From DATKMK01 sp035541895 (lineage in GTDB: Bacteria; Desulfobacterota; Binatia; HRBIN30; JACQVA1), in contig DATKMK010000028.1 in NCBI GenBank assembly GCA_035541895.1, positions 33,910 through 97,909 on the forward strand: DNA of 64,000 nucleotides, given 5' to 3'. Of this stretch, positions 9,289 to 17,751 are shown piece after piece. How positions within the stretch are numbered: the first letter of the stretch is position 1; the number at the start of each line of letters is the position of its first letter. Made by a program: the position numbers and the translations under genes. The notes beneath the pieces are model-generated. The model did not search any database. It saw nothing but the letters and a program-made list of their open reading frames with translations, and was not told the DNA's origin.

Positions 9289-10529
9289 CGAGCCGGGGAC
9301 GCCGCGGTGCGCGCCCGCGCCGGGGTCGACGACGGCTCTGCCGTCAAGAAGTTTTCGATCGCGTCGATGCGAGCGCCGGCATCGCGGTAGCCGATGTCGA
9401 CCAGAGCCTTGGTGTAGGCGGAGTCGAACAGGAGGTAGCTCATCAAATCGGCGCTTTGCGCGTCGGGAGTACCGAGACCTTCGAGCAGGTAGCGAACCAT
9501 CCGCGGCATCCGATGCGAAAGGTGACGCGCCACGATCGCGAGGTCCTCCGACGGATTGACCACCAGCGACTCGATCGTGCGCATCGGCTCGGTCGGTACG
9601 GGGCCGCCGCCTGGCGATGGGTTCGGCGTGCTGCCGTTGGTATGCGCCACGATCAACTCGTTCATTCGCTTCAAATGGTCAAGGTCCGTATCGAGGTGAT
9701 CGAGGAAGATCGCGTTTAGGAAAACGCCGCAAATCTGCGACAACGGCGGCTGCGGCATCACCGGTTTGCCCTCGCCGGTGCCGTCGAGTTCGGTTTGCGA
9801 CAGGTCGTCGGCGGACCGTTGGCAGCGAATGCCGACGGCGAAGACCTTCGACGCGCCGAGGCGGATGGCGGGGCTCAGCGGCGTGACCAGGCGCAAGCCG
9901 CCGTCACCGAACCAGAACTCGCCGGCGGCGGTGCGCAGACGGACCGGCTGAAATACGATCGGGATCGCGGCCGATGCCAAGATGTGATCCAGCGTCAATT
10001 CGACCGGCAACGCCACCCGTCGTGCCTTGCGCCACACGGGGTGGCCGGGCCGGCCTTGAATGAAGGTGAACGACTTGCCCGAGTGATAGCTGGTGGCCGT
10101 GACCGCCAACGCGTAGAGATACCCTTTACGAATCGCCTCACCGATGCCGCTGAGCGACAGCCGTGGGTCCAAGAAGGCGCGCAGCGGCGTGGTATTTAGC
10201 AGTGACTGCACACCCGCGTTGCCGAGCCGCCCACCCAACACCACGTCTTGCAGAATCCGCAGTCCGTTGAGAGACAGCGACGCGGCGTCGGTACGGAAGA
10301 CGTCCGACACGCGCAACTCCGACCACAACTGGGCCAACGTCCGCGTTGCCGTGTAGAGGTTGCCGATGCATGCCAGCGTCGCGCCGTTGATCGCACCCGC
10401 CGAAGCGCCCGCGATGATGCGAAACGGCGACGCGCCGCGACGAAAGGCGGGCAACTCGCCGATACGCTTGAGTACGCCCGCTTGATAGGCGCCGCGGGCA
10501 CCGCCGGCGGTCAACACGAGTCCAATCAT
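9279..10529 (-). CDS. Patatin-like phospholipase
   Basis: A 416-residue cytosolic-looking acyl hydrolase of the patatin/RssA family. The oxyanion loop TAGGARGAYQAG (residues 7-18), the nucleophile elbow GASAG with Ser43, and FGDGGLR carrying the catalytic Asp are all present, so the Ser-Asp dyad is intact. The last ~170 residues form an extra domain without a motif I recognise (ESLVVNPSEDL, PRMVRYLLEGLG), longer than minimal patatins. Likely substrates are phospholipids or other acyl esters. Its 3' end overlaps the transglutaminase gene by 10 bases in convergent orientation. The next upstream minus-strand gene, the MFS transporter, is 263 bases away. Confidence 0.87.
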   Translation of the reverse strand: MIGLVLTAGGARGAYQAGVLKRIGELPAFRRGASPFRIIAGASAGAINGATLACIGNLYTATRTLAQLWSELRVSDVFRTDAASLSLNGLRILQDVVLGGRLGNAGVQSLLNTTPLRAFLDPRLSLSGIGEAIRKGYLYALAVTATSYHSGKSFTFIQGRPGHPVWRKARRVALPVELTLDHILASAAIPIVFQPVRLRTAAGEFWFGDGGLRLVTPLSPAIRLGASKVFAVGIRCQRSADDLSQTELDGTGEGKPVMPQPPLSQICGVFLNAIFLDHLDTDLDHLKRMNELIVAHTNGSTPNPSPGGGPVPTEPMRTIESLVVNPSEDLAIVARHLSHRMPRMVRYLLEGLGTPDAQSADLMSYLLFDSAYTKALVDIGYRDAGARIDAIENFLTAEPSSTPARARTAASPARYS

Positions 10530-10792
10530 CGGTGGCTCACTGGTTCACCCGCTGGCTTCTCCATGCTTCAAGGTCGGACGCAAACTCTTCCAACCAGTGC
10601 GAAGAGCAATCTGCACGCCAGGATTTTCAAGAACGATGAGATGAGTTGCGCGATCTGCATGCGTGCACCGCCGCCTCCGCATCAAGCAGCGCTGCGCACG
10701 ATCTAAGCAGAGGCGGTGCAGCGTTGCCGTAAGCAAAGAGATCCCGTCCGGGCGATGCATGCATTGCCCCTAGCGATCCCCGTGCTTCGACG
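10530..10792. other. Non-coding gap with inverted repeat
   Basis: No convincing gene lies here. A perfect 9-base inverted repeat (TGCACCGCC at 10664-10672 and GGCGGTGCA at 10712-10720) encloses a self-complementary GCAGCGCTGC at 10686-10695. It could form a branched stem-loop downstream of the MFS gene. There is no U-tract on either strand, so this is not a classic intrinsic terminator. It may be a transcript-end structure, a protein site or chance in GC-rich DNA. Confidence 0.3.
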
Positions 10793-11998
10793 TTAGTCGC
10801 GCGGCCGAACGTGACGGAACTGGACCAGCAGGAGCAGGTCGTACGCAATTTTGATCACGCCGCCCGCGACGAGCGGCCAGCCGAATGAGGACCGCTCCAA
10901 GAGCGCACCGGCGAGCAGCGGGGACAGCGCGCTGGCAAGGCTGCGCGGAACATTGGTGACGCTGGCTGCGGCGGCTCGTTCCTCCGGCGGCACCACCGCC
11001 ATCACATACGATTGACGCGCCGGCACGTCCATCTGCGATAGCGCCATGCGGAGCAGCAGACACGTCACCGCCAGCGTCGCAGTCGGCATGAACGCGGCCA
11101 GCACCAAAAACAGATTCGCCGGAATATGGGTGAAGACCATTGTTTCGATCAATCCGATACGGGCGGCAAGACGCGGCGACACAAGCTGCGACAGCGCAGA
11201 GAGTAGGCGGGCGGCGAAGAAGACACTTGCGGTCGTCTGGAGCGTGAGGTCGAAACGCAAAAACAGCCACAGGGCGAGCAGCGAATCGACCGCGAATCCG
11301 CCGCCGAAGGAATCGAGTGAAAACAGCGCCGTGAGCTTGAGGACGATGGTACGCGAGCGCTTCAGCGGCGCACGCGGCGCCGTGGCCGTCGGCGCGGTGC
11401 CGTGCTGCAGCCTGCGGTAGACCGCTAAGATGACGACCGCGACCAGTCCGTAGAAAACAAAGCCGGCGCGGAACGCGCTTACGAGACTGGTTCCGAGCGC
11501 GCGCGCCGCAGTGGTCGGAAGTCCGCTCATCAAGGCTCCGACCGCGGCGAGCAGCGTGCCGCCGAGCGAATACATTGCAAACAGCGCGGTGCGATCGGCT
11601 GCGTCCGCCTCGCCCGAAAGAATCGACTGCTCGGTCGGCAAGAAGACGCTGACGTCGCCCGAACTCGGGTTCAAGGTTCCAAAGAATCCGACGAGCAGCA
11701 GCGGCCAGAAAGTGGTGAGCGACGCGAAGCCGACTCCCGTCGCGAGCATCAGGGCGGTCGCAGCGAACAGCACAGCGCGCGCGGCCAGCCGATGGGCGAC
11801 CAAACCCACCGCCAGCGTGAGCGCCGCCGAGCCGAGCAACGTGGAGGTGACGATGGCACCGACTTGAAACGCGGAGAAGCCTAAGAGCTGCAGGTACGCC
11901 GCGAGATAAACACTGACGAAGCCGTCGGCGAGACCGCGCAGCGCGCGCCCGATCACCAGCCTGGTCGCATCGCGAGTGGCGGTCGCAGGCAGCAGCAT
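10793..11998 (-). CDS. Major facilitator superfamily transporter
   Basis: A 401-residue protein with about twelve hydrophobic segments in two groups, split by a basic loop near residues 200-220 that contains RAPLKRSRTIV. N-terminal segments such as FVSVYLAAYLQLLGF and the following GAIVTSTLLGSAAL fit MFS helices 1 and 2. PARQSYVMAVVPPEERAAA in the second half resembles the loop motif seen in drug/efflux-type MFS proteins. It sits in the inner membrane and the substrate is unknown. It begins 48 bases after the stop of the ThDP enzyme on the same strand, so the two may be co-transcribed, with the transporter handling a related acid. That link is inference. Confidence 0.85.
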   Translation of the reverse strand: MLLPATATRDATRLVIGRALRGLADGFVSVYLAAYLQLLGFSAFQVGAIVTSTLLGSAALTLAVGLVAHRLAARAVLFAATALMLATGVGFASLTTFWPLLLVGFFGTLNPSSGDVSVFLPTEQSILSGEADAADRTALFAMYSLGGTLLAAVGALMSGLPTTAARALGTSLVSAFRAGFVFYGLVAVVILAVYRRLQHGTAPTATAPRAPLKRSRTIVLKLTALFSLDSFGGGFAVDSLLALWLFLRFDLTLQTTASVFFAARLLSALSQLVSPRLAARIGLIETMVFTHIPANLFLVLAAFMPTATLAVTCLLLRMALSQMDVPARQSYVMAVVPPEERAAAASVTNVPRSLASALSPLLAGALLERSSFGWPLVAGGVIKIAYDLLLLVQFRHVRPRD

Positions 11999-12046
11999 GT
12001 GCCGAGACTATGCCACCCGTCGCCCGAAGCGCCAGCGCGGCGCCCG

Positions 12047-13753
12047 TCACCCCATCGGACCCTGATACACCTCGGTGAAGCGCAGAAGCATCTCCATCGG
12101 GATCGCCAGGTTGGCGTCGCGGTCTGTGCGCAGGCACACGACCGCCGGCCCGCTTGCGGCCTTCGCACGGCGCAGCGCCGGCTCGATCTCTGCAAGCCGT
12201 TCGACGTATTCACCGTGACAGCCGAGACCTTCCGCCGCCCGATCCCAGCGGATCGTGCCCTGCGCGGTCCCAAAGGTCTTGCCGTACAGCATCCGTTCGT
12301 TTGGCTCTTCCATGGTCCACGAGCCTTCCGCGAAGACGATGGTGGTGATCTTGACGCCGTCGCGCGCCGCCGACTGCATCTCCATGAAATTGAAGCCGGC
12401 GGCGCCGTCGCCGGTCACACAGACCACTTCGCGGTCGGGCGCGCCGAGCTTCGACCCGATCGCCGACGGAATGCCAGTGCCGAGCATGCCCAGCTCGAGG
12501 ATGTTGTGGTACGAGCGCGGGTTGGTTGGCGGCAGACACGCGTTGGCCCACAACGAGGTGTTGCCGCCGTCGGTGACGTAGACGGCATCGCGACCGAACA
12601 CTGCGCCGATGACTTGCATCGCGTGCGCCGGATGTAGACCGGGGCCGTTCCAGGCCTTGACCGCAACCAACTGTTCATCCCACCACATCTGCGCGGCGTG
12701 GCGATAGCGGGCGAGATCTTTGCCGTCGCGAGCGCGCACGCCGCGTGCACGCAGCACCGCGACGAGCTGTTCGAGCGCCTGCTTCACGTCGGCAACGATG
12801 CCAACGGTCAACGGTCGCGTGACACCCATGTTGCGCGGATCGATATCGATCTGGATCAAGCGCTGGTGTGCGGGATCGCCCCAGTACTTGTCGAAGGGCA
12901 AGTCCAGGTTGCCGAGGCGGGAGCCGGCGACCGCCACCACGTCGGCCTCTCGCTTCATCACGTCGGCACCGCGGCCGAAGCCGAAGATGTAGTTCGGATG
13001 ATCGAGCGGCACCACTGAGCGGCCGGCCATCGTGGTGATCACCGGCGCGTTGAGCAGCGTGACCAGCTCAAGCAGTGCCGCGTTGGCGTCGGCGCGGTCG
13101 ACTCCCGATCCGGCGACGACCAGCGGCCGCTGTGCGTTGGCGAGCAAGTCGGCCGCTTCCTGCAACTGTGCGTCGGAGGCTTGCGGGCGAGGAGGCCGGT
13201 ACGCATGCGGAGGTAAAACCCGAACGCTTTGATCGTCACCGGTTGCGTACAGCACCGGCGCAGGTAGCTCGATGTGAACCGGACCCGGGCGCCCGGTCCA
13301 CATCTCTCGAAACGCCAGGCGAACAACCTCCGGAATGCGGTCCCACGACAGAATCGGCCCGCCCCATTTGACTGCCGGCTTGAAAACATCGAGCTGATCC
13401 TGCCCTTGAAAGGTCGAAGGCGGGGACGGGTACACGATCCCGAGCCGATGCTGCGACGTAATCGCGAGCACGGGAACGCCTTCATGTCGGGCGGTGATGA
13501 CGCCGGGCAACAGGTTGGCCGAGCCGGGACCGGGGTTGCCGAGAACGACCGCGACGCGACCCGTGGTTTTGTACAAGCCCTCGGCCATGTGCACACCGGC
13601 GGCTTCGTGCCGCACCGGAAACAAGCGAATGTCGTGTTCGGCGAGCTGGGCGAGTAGCGGATCGATTTCAGGGGACGGCAGGCCGAAGACAAATTTGATT
13701 CCCTCGTTTGCCAGGCACCGCGCAAGCAGTTCGCCGCCAGTGATTGCGCTCAT
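12047..13753 (-). CDS. Thiamine diphosphate-dependent enzyme, acetolactate synthase-like
   Basis: A 568-residue protein with the three-domain layout of ALS/POX-type ThDP enzymes: PYR domain (1-170) with catalytic Glu50 in RHEAAGVHMAEG, central domain (190-330), and PP domain with GDG at 448-450. In ALS the Mg-binding motif GDG-x25-NN has an Asn 27 residues after the Asp; here that place is Glu476 (VFAEGSW). It is therefore an off-type member, perhaps a 2-oxoacid decarboxylase or carboligase and not a biosynthetic acetolactate synthase. No small regulatory subunit is adjacent. The start is the ATG at 13753, and a 212-base divergent gap separates it from the exported OB-fold gene. Substrate unknown. 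Confidence 0.85.
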   Translation of the reverse strand: MSAITGGELLARCLANEGIKFVFGLPSPEIDPLLAQLAEHDIRLFPVRHEAAGVHMAEGLYKTTGRVAVVLGNPGPGSANLLPGVITARHEGVPVLAITSQHRLGIVYPSPPSTFQGQDQLDVFKPAVKWGGPILSWDRIPEVVRLAFREMWTGRPGPVHIELPAPVLYATGDDQSVRVLPPHAYRPPRPQASDAQLQEAADLLANAQRPLVVAGSGVDRADANAALLELVTLLNAPVITTMAGRSVVPLDHPNYIFGFGRGADVMKREADVVAVAGSRLGNLDLPFDKYWGDPAHQRLIQIDIDPRNMGVTRPLTVGIVADVKQALEQLVAVLRARGVRARDGKDLARYRHAAQMWWDEQLVAVKAWNGPGLHPAHAMQVIGAVFGRDAVYVTDGGNTSLWANACLPPTNPRSYHNILELGMLGTGIPSAIGSKLGAPDREVVCVTGDGAAGFNFMEMQSAARDGVKITTIVFAEGSWTMEEPNERMLYGKTFGTAQGTIRWDRAAEGLGCHGEYVERLAEIEPALRRAKAASGPAVVCLRTDRDANLAIPMEMLLRFTEVYQGPMG

Positions 13754-13965
13754 AACTCCCTCCCGAGGCTGAAGATGATCGGACGGTCCACGCCGGATCT
13801 TCTAGCACATCCATGCCCGTTTGCGCTCAGCCGGCGAGGGACCGGAGATGACATTGCCGCGTGTCCGCATTGACATTTGCCAGGATGGAGCGGTTGGCCG
13901 CAGACACTATCCACGTTCACGGTGCTGGTGTAGGAGGGTACGGCGTAGCGAGGGAGGATCGCATC

Positions 13966-14766
13966 ATGAGCAAGAGCCTATTGCGAGCTGTCATTGTCGT
14001 CGTTGCCCTAGGTCGCGTGGCCTCTGCTGCCGACGCGCCAACTGGCGGCGGTGGTGCGACCGCAGGAGCGGCGATGGGCGACGCGGTGTCGTCGCCGGCA
14101 ATGCACGGGAAGGTCACCGAAACGATGAACGCCGGCTCGTACACGTACATTCAGCTCGATGACGGTGGAAAAAAGATCTGGGCCGCCGGGCCGCAGTCCA
14201 ACGTGGCCGTGGGCGACGAGGTGTCGATTCCTTCGGGCATGGTGATGGAACATTTCCAGAGCAAGACGTTGGGCCGGACCTTTGATCGAATCTATTTCGT
14301 CGACAGCATCGAGGTGGCCGGCAAAAGCGCCGGACCGGGTCCAGCCTCGGCTCATGCTCAGGCGGACGGATCTCCGCACGGCGACCTCAGCGGAATGACC
14401 GCGCCGGATTTGTCCGATCACACCAAGGCGTCGGCCGGCAGCGTTGATCTGACGAACATCCAGAAGGCCGACGGCGGGCAAACGATCGCAGAGTTGTTCG
14501 CCAACAAGGCGACGCTTGTCGGCAAAGAAGTGCGCGTTCGCGGGCGCGTCATCAAGTACACGCCCTCCGTGATGGGAAAGAACTGGCTGCATCTCGCCGA
14601 TGGCAGCGGGAGCGCCGGCACCAACGATCTGGCGGTGTCGACCAGCGGTGAAGCGGCCGTGGGCAAGACCGTGCTGGTGCGAGGTAAACTCGGGACCGAC
14701 AAGGATCTGGGGTTCGGCTACCACTACGACGTCATCATCGAAGACGCGACCGTGACCGTCGAATGA
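13966..14766 (+). CDS. Exported OB-fold-like (NrfJ-related) protein
   Basis: A 266-residue protein with a signal peptide (MSKSLLRAVIVVVALG, cleavage likely after ASAA near residue 22). It has two related beta-rich halves: residues 45-120 (HGKVTETMNAGSYTYIQL, IWAAGP, VAVGDEV) and 175-264 (VRVRGRVIKYTPS, NWLHLADG, VGKTVLVRGKL). The first half resembles NrfJ-type small OB-fold proteins of multihaem nitrite reductase clusters and the second resembles bacterial OB-fold modules; the assignment is tentative. A Ser/Ala/Gly/His-rich linker joins them. ATG 13966 follows AGGGAGG at 13951-13957. It heads a four-gene run of exported proteins (MsrA, MsrB, haloperoxidase-like). Function unknown. Confidence 0.65.
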   Translation: MSKSLLRAVIVVVALGRVASAADAPTGGGGATAGAAMGDAVSSPAMHGKVTETMNAGSYTYIQLDDGGKKIWAAGPQSNVAVGDEVSIPSGMVMEHFQSKTLGRTFDRIYFVDSIEVAGKSAGPGPASAHAQADGSPHGDLSGMTAPDLSDHTKASAGSVDLTNIQKADGGQTIAELFANKATLVGKEVRVRGRVIKYTPSVMGKNWLHLADGSGSAGTNDLAVSTSGEAAVGKTVLVRGKLGTDKDLGFGYHYDVIIEDATVTVE

Positions 14767-14881
14767 GGCGGTGGGCGCGAGCGTCCATAACCGCGGCTGG
14801 TCGTTCGATGTGACTGAAACCGAAGGCGCACCGCGGCATCTCAGCGACGAGCGGTGTAAGTTGCCTGGAGGATCGGTCGGA

Positions 14882-15538
14882 ATGTCGAAGAATTGCGGGT
14901 TGTGGATGCGATCGGCGAGCGTGCTCGCTTTAGCCCTGGCATTGGGAGCGAGCAGAGCCAGCGGCGGGGACACTGTGTCCGGCGTGCAGACGGCCACGGC
15001 AACATTCGCCGGTGGCTGCTTCTGGTGTATGGAACCGCCGTTCGAACAGTTGGAGGGCGTGACTGACGTCACGGTCGGCTACACTGGCGGACACAAGAAA
15101 AACCCGACCTACGACGAGGTATCCGAGGGCGGAACCGGTCACGCCGAATCGGTCCAAGTCACGTACGACCCCGTCAAGATCAGCTACGAGAAATTGCTCG
15201 ACGTGTTCTGGCACAATATCGATCCTGTCACGCCCAACGCACAGTTTTGCGATCACGGCCGCCAATATCGCAGCGCGATCTTCTATCACGACGAGAAACA
15301 GCGGGAGTTAGCCGAAGCGTCGAAGCGGCAACTCGACGAGTCGAAGCGCTTCAGTAGTCCGATCGTCACAGAAATCGTTGCCGCGTCGGATTTCTATCCC
15401 GCGGAAGAGTATCACCAGAAATATCATCAGAAAAATCCGATTCGGTACAAGTACTACCGCTGGAACTGCGGACGAGATCGCCGCCTCAAAGAGCTATGGG
15501 GCATGGTGCCGAAGGGCGGGATGAGCGAGGCGCCGTGA
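14882..15538 (+). CDS. msrA: Exported peptide methionine-S-sulfoxide reductase MsrA
   Basis: A 218-residue protein with an N-terminal signal peptide (RSASVLALALALGASRASG) ahead of the MsrA core. The catalytic motif GCFWC places nucleophile Cys46 and Cys49. VGYTGG, GHAESVQV, FWHNIDP and the YHQKY region are further core motifs. It reduces Met-S-sulfoxide in proteins, and the signal puts it in the periplasm or envelope. ATG 14882 follows GGAGG at 14867-14871; longer in-frame starts would bury the signal. The stop overlaps the start of msrB (GTGA), so the S- and R-epimer enzymes are coupled. A thiol donor on the outside of the inner membrane is needed but not seen here. Confidence 0.93.
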   Translation: MSKNCGLWMRSASVLALALALGASRASGGDTVSGVQTATATFAGGCFWCMEPPFEQLEGVTDVTVGYTGGHKKNPTYDEVSEGGTGHAESVQVTYDPVKISYEKLLDVFWHNIDPVTPNAQFCDHGRQYRSAIFYHDEKQRELAEASKRQLDESKRFSSPIVTEIVAASDFYPAEEYHQKYHQKNPIRYKYYRWNCGRDRRLKELWGMVPKGGMSEAP

Positions 15539-16098
15539 GCTACCGCCGCTGCCGGCTTTCAATGCCGCTCGCGTCCGTGCTGGCAGTGGCCATGGCCCTC
15601 GCCGCCGCGTCGTTGGCTTGGGAAGCAACCACGTTTCGCAAACCGGACGACGATGCGCTCAAGCGTACGTTGACGCCCATGCAGTATCGGGTGACGCAGG
15701 AAGAAGCCACGGAGCCGGCGTTTCACAACGAGTATTGGGACAATCACCGCGCCGGCATCTACGTCGACGTCGTATCCGGTGAGCCGCTGTTCAGCTCGCT
15801 CGACAAGTTCGACTCGGGCACCGGATGGCCGAGCTTCATCAAGCCGATCGAACCCGATAGTGTACGGACGAAGACCGACTACAAGTTGCTGTGGCCGCGA
15901 ACCGAAGTCCGCTCGGCTCGCGCCGACTCCCATCTCGGACACGTCTTCGACGACGGCCCGCCGCCCACTGGTCTGCGCTATTGCATGAACTCTGCGGCGT
16001 TGCGGTTCATTCCGGTCGACAAGCTTCAGCAGGAGGGATACGGCGAGTATCTCTCGCTGTTCACGGAACCGGCCGCGCCACCTCCGACGCCGCAATAG
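15535..16098 (+). CDS. msrB: Exported peptide methionine-R-sulfoxide reductase MsrB
   Basis: A 187-residue protein with a signal-like N terminus (PLASVLAVAMALAAASLAW) and an MsrB core: GEPLFSS, DSGTGWPSF (94-101), SHLGHVFDDGP, and catalytic Cys150 in RYCMNSAALRF. The zinc-binding CxxC pairs of many MsrB proteins are absent, and the usual resolving cysteine of the GCGWPSF motif is Thr96. The mature protein therefore appears to be a one-cysteine MsrB. The chosen start is GTG 15535, overlapping the msrA stop by 4 bases. It repairs Met-R-sulfoxide in envelope proteins together with MsrA. Confidence 0.92.
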   Translation: MSYRRCRLSMPLASVLAVAMALAAASLAWEATTFRKPDDDALKRTLTPMQYRVTQEEATEPAFHNEYWDNHRAGIYVDVVSGEPLFSSLDKFDSGTGWPSFIKPIEPDSVRTKTDYKLLWPRTEVRSARADSHLGHVFDDGPPPTGLRYCMNSAALRFIPVDKLQQEGYGEYLSLFTEPAAPPPTPQ

Positions 16099-16145
16099 AA
16101 TTCCGCAACGAACCAACATTTGCGCAGAGTTTTACCGCACGAGTG

Positions 16146-16162
16146 TCATGTGCACAGCATGA
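16146..16162. promoter_or_regulatory. Short inverted repeat upstream of haloperoxidase-like gene
   Basis: TCATG and CATGA arms flank a 7-base centre; GAG and CTC extend the arms on the outside after a 2-base bulge. It lies between msrB and the haloperoxidase-like gene. A TAGAGT hexamer at 16173-16178 could serve as a -10 element, though no good -35 precedes it. It may be an operator or a weak hairpin ending the msr transcript. Confidence 0.22.
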
Positions 16163-16224
16163 CTCGCTGTGGTAGAGTCGCGCCCCTCGATTTCGTCACG
16201 GAGTTGCATGGAGGGACCATAAGC

Positions 16225-17721
16225 ATGGCGAATCACAGTTCCGGATTCGTACGTTTTGCGGCCGCGCGCGGTCGGCTGTCGAAGCAAGTGGCAAGCGCGA
16301 TTGTTGCGTTCACATTGGTGACCAGCGGCTGCGGCGGCGACGATTCAACCAGCACGGCGAGCACACCGGGTTCGACCAGTTGGGTGCATCACTGGAACCA
16401 AATTGCCATCGACGCCAGCGGACTCGATCATACGCCGGTGAAAGCGGGGGAGAATCGCGTCTTCGGCGAGCAATTCGGTCCGACTCGCGCCAGCCGAGCG
16501 ATCGCGATCGTGCACATCGCGATATTCGACGCCGTCAACGCAATCGTCGGCGGCTACCAGAGCTACACCGGCATTCCATCCGCCCCCACCGGCACGTCGA
16601 TGAAGGCCGCGATCGCGCAAGCGGCGCACGACGCGCTCGCGGCGCTGTTCCCATCACAGGCGCCGACGTTCGATCAGAACCTGGCCGCCGATCTTGCTGC
16701 AATCGCGAACGGAAAAGCCAAAACCGACGGCGTGGTCTCGGGCAAGCAGGCCGCAGCCGCCATCCTGGCTTTACGAGCGGATGACGGTTCAGACCGCGCC
16801 GAGCCGAACATCGGCGTCGACTTTGTCACCAGCGACGCACCCGGCAAGTGGCGCGAGGACCCGGTGAGCCAGAAGACCATCGCGCTCGGCGCTTATTGGG
16901 GCGAGGTGCGGCCGTTCGTTTTGCAATCGGGATCGCAACTCCGCATCCCGCCGCCGCCGGCGCTCGACAGCGTCGAGTATGCGACCGCCTTCGACGAGGT
17001 GAAGGCGTTGGGCGGCGACGGTGTGGTGACGCCGACGGTGCGCAGCGAGCAGGAGACCATGACAGGCATCTTTTGGGCGTATGACGGCACGCCAAGCTTG
17101 TGCGCGCCGCCGCGACTTTACAATCAGATCATCGTGCACATCGCCGAGCAGCAGAAATCGGACATCGTGCAACTGGCTCGCCTGCTGGCTCTGGCCAACG
17201 TCGCGATGGCGGATGCCGGGATCGCGATCTGGGAATCGAAGTACTACTACCAATTCTGGCGGCCGGTCACCGGTATTCGCGAGTCCGACCTCGGCACCGG
17301 ACCGACTGGGCTCGGCGACGGCAATTCGGGCACCGCGGGAGACCCGAGCTTCATGCCGCTCGGCGCACCGGCGAGCAATCTCAACGGCCCGAACTTCACG
17401 CCGCCATTCCCGTCGTATCCGTCGGGACATGCAGGGTTCGGCGGCGCACTGTTCGAGACGCTGCGCAAGTTCTACGGGACCGACGCGATCGCCTTCACCT
17501 TCGTCTCGGATGAGTTCAACGGCGTGACCAAGGATGCGTCGGGTGCGGTTCGGCCGCTGGCACCGCGCAGCTTTTCATCGTTGTCGGACGCCGAAGAGGA
17601 GAACGGACAGAGCCGGATCTATCTCGGCATTCACTGGGCCTTCGACAAGAATCAGGGTATCGCGCAAGGGCGCCAGGTGGCCGACTACGTGTTTGGGCAT
17701 GCGTTCACGCCGGTGAAATAG
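16225..17721 (+). CDS. Vanadium-dependent haloperoxidase-like PAP2-superfamily lipoprotein
   Basis: A 498-residue exported protein. An N-terminal hydrophobic stretch ends in VTSGC with Cys36 as a candidate lipid-modified cysteine, although -3 is Thr rather than Leu. The vanadate/phosphate-pocket residues are all present: Lys339 and Arg346 (K-x6-RP), PSGH at 399-402, and S463-R464-x3-G468-x-H470-x3-D474. This three-motif pattern is shared by vanadium haloperoxidases and PAP2 acid phosphatases. The length and the all-helical architecture favour the haloperoxidase side. If so, it would oxidise halide with H2O2 to hypohalous acid in the envelope. ATG 16225 follows GGAGGG near 16210-16215. It follows secreted MsrA and MsrB, enzymes that repair hypohalite-oxidised methionine. 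Confidence 0.82.
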   Translation: MANHSSGFVRFAAARGRLSKQVASAIVAFTLVTSGCGGDDSTSTASTPGSTSWVHHWNQIAIDASGLDHTPVKAGENRVFGEQFGPTRASRAIAIVHIAIFDAVNAIVGGYQSYTGIPSAPTGTSMKAAIAQAAHDALAALFPSQAPTFDQNLAADLAAIANGKAKTDGVVSGKQAAAAILALRADDGSDRAEPNIGVDFVTSDAPGKWREDPVSQKTIALGAYWGEVRPFVLQSGSQLRIPPPPALDSVEYATAFDEVKALGGDGVVTPTVRSEQETMTGIFWAYDGTPSLCAPPRLYNQIIVHIAEQQKSDIVQLARLLALANVAMADAGIAIWESKYYYQFWRPVTGIRESDLGTGPTGLGDGNSGTAGDPSFMPLGAPASNLNGPNFTPPFPSYPSGHAGFGGALFETLRKFYGTDAIAFTFVSDEFNGVTKDASGAVRPLAPRSFSSLSDAEEENGQSRIYLGIHWAFDKNQGIAQGRQVADYVFGHAFTPVK

Positions 17722-17751
17722 GATTCGTCCGGCGTCATCCGTCGTCACCCA

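Noticed and set aside
13870..13898. TTGACA upstream of the exported OB-fold gene
   Set aside because: No acceptable -10 hexamer at 16-18 bases spacing; not called as a promoter.
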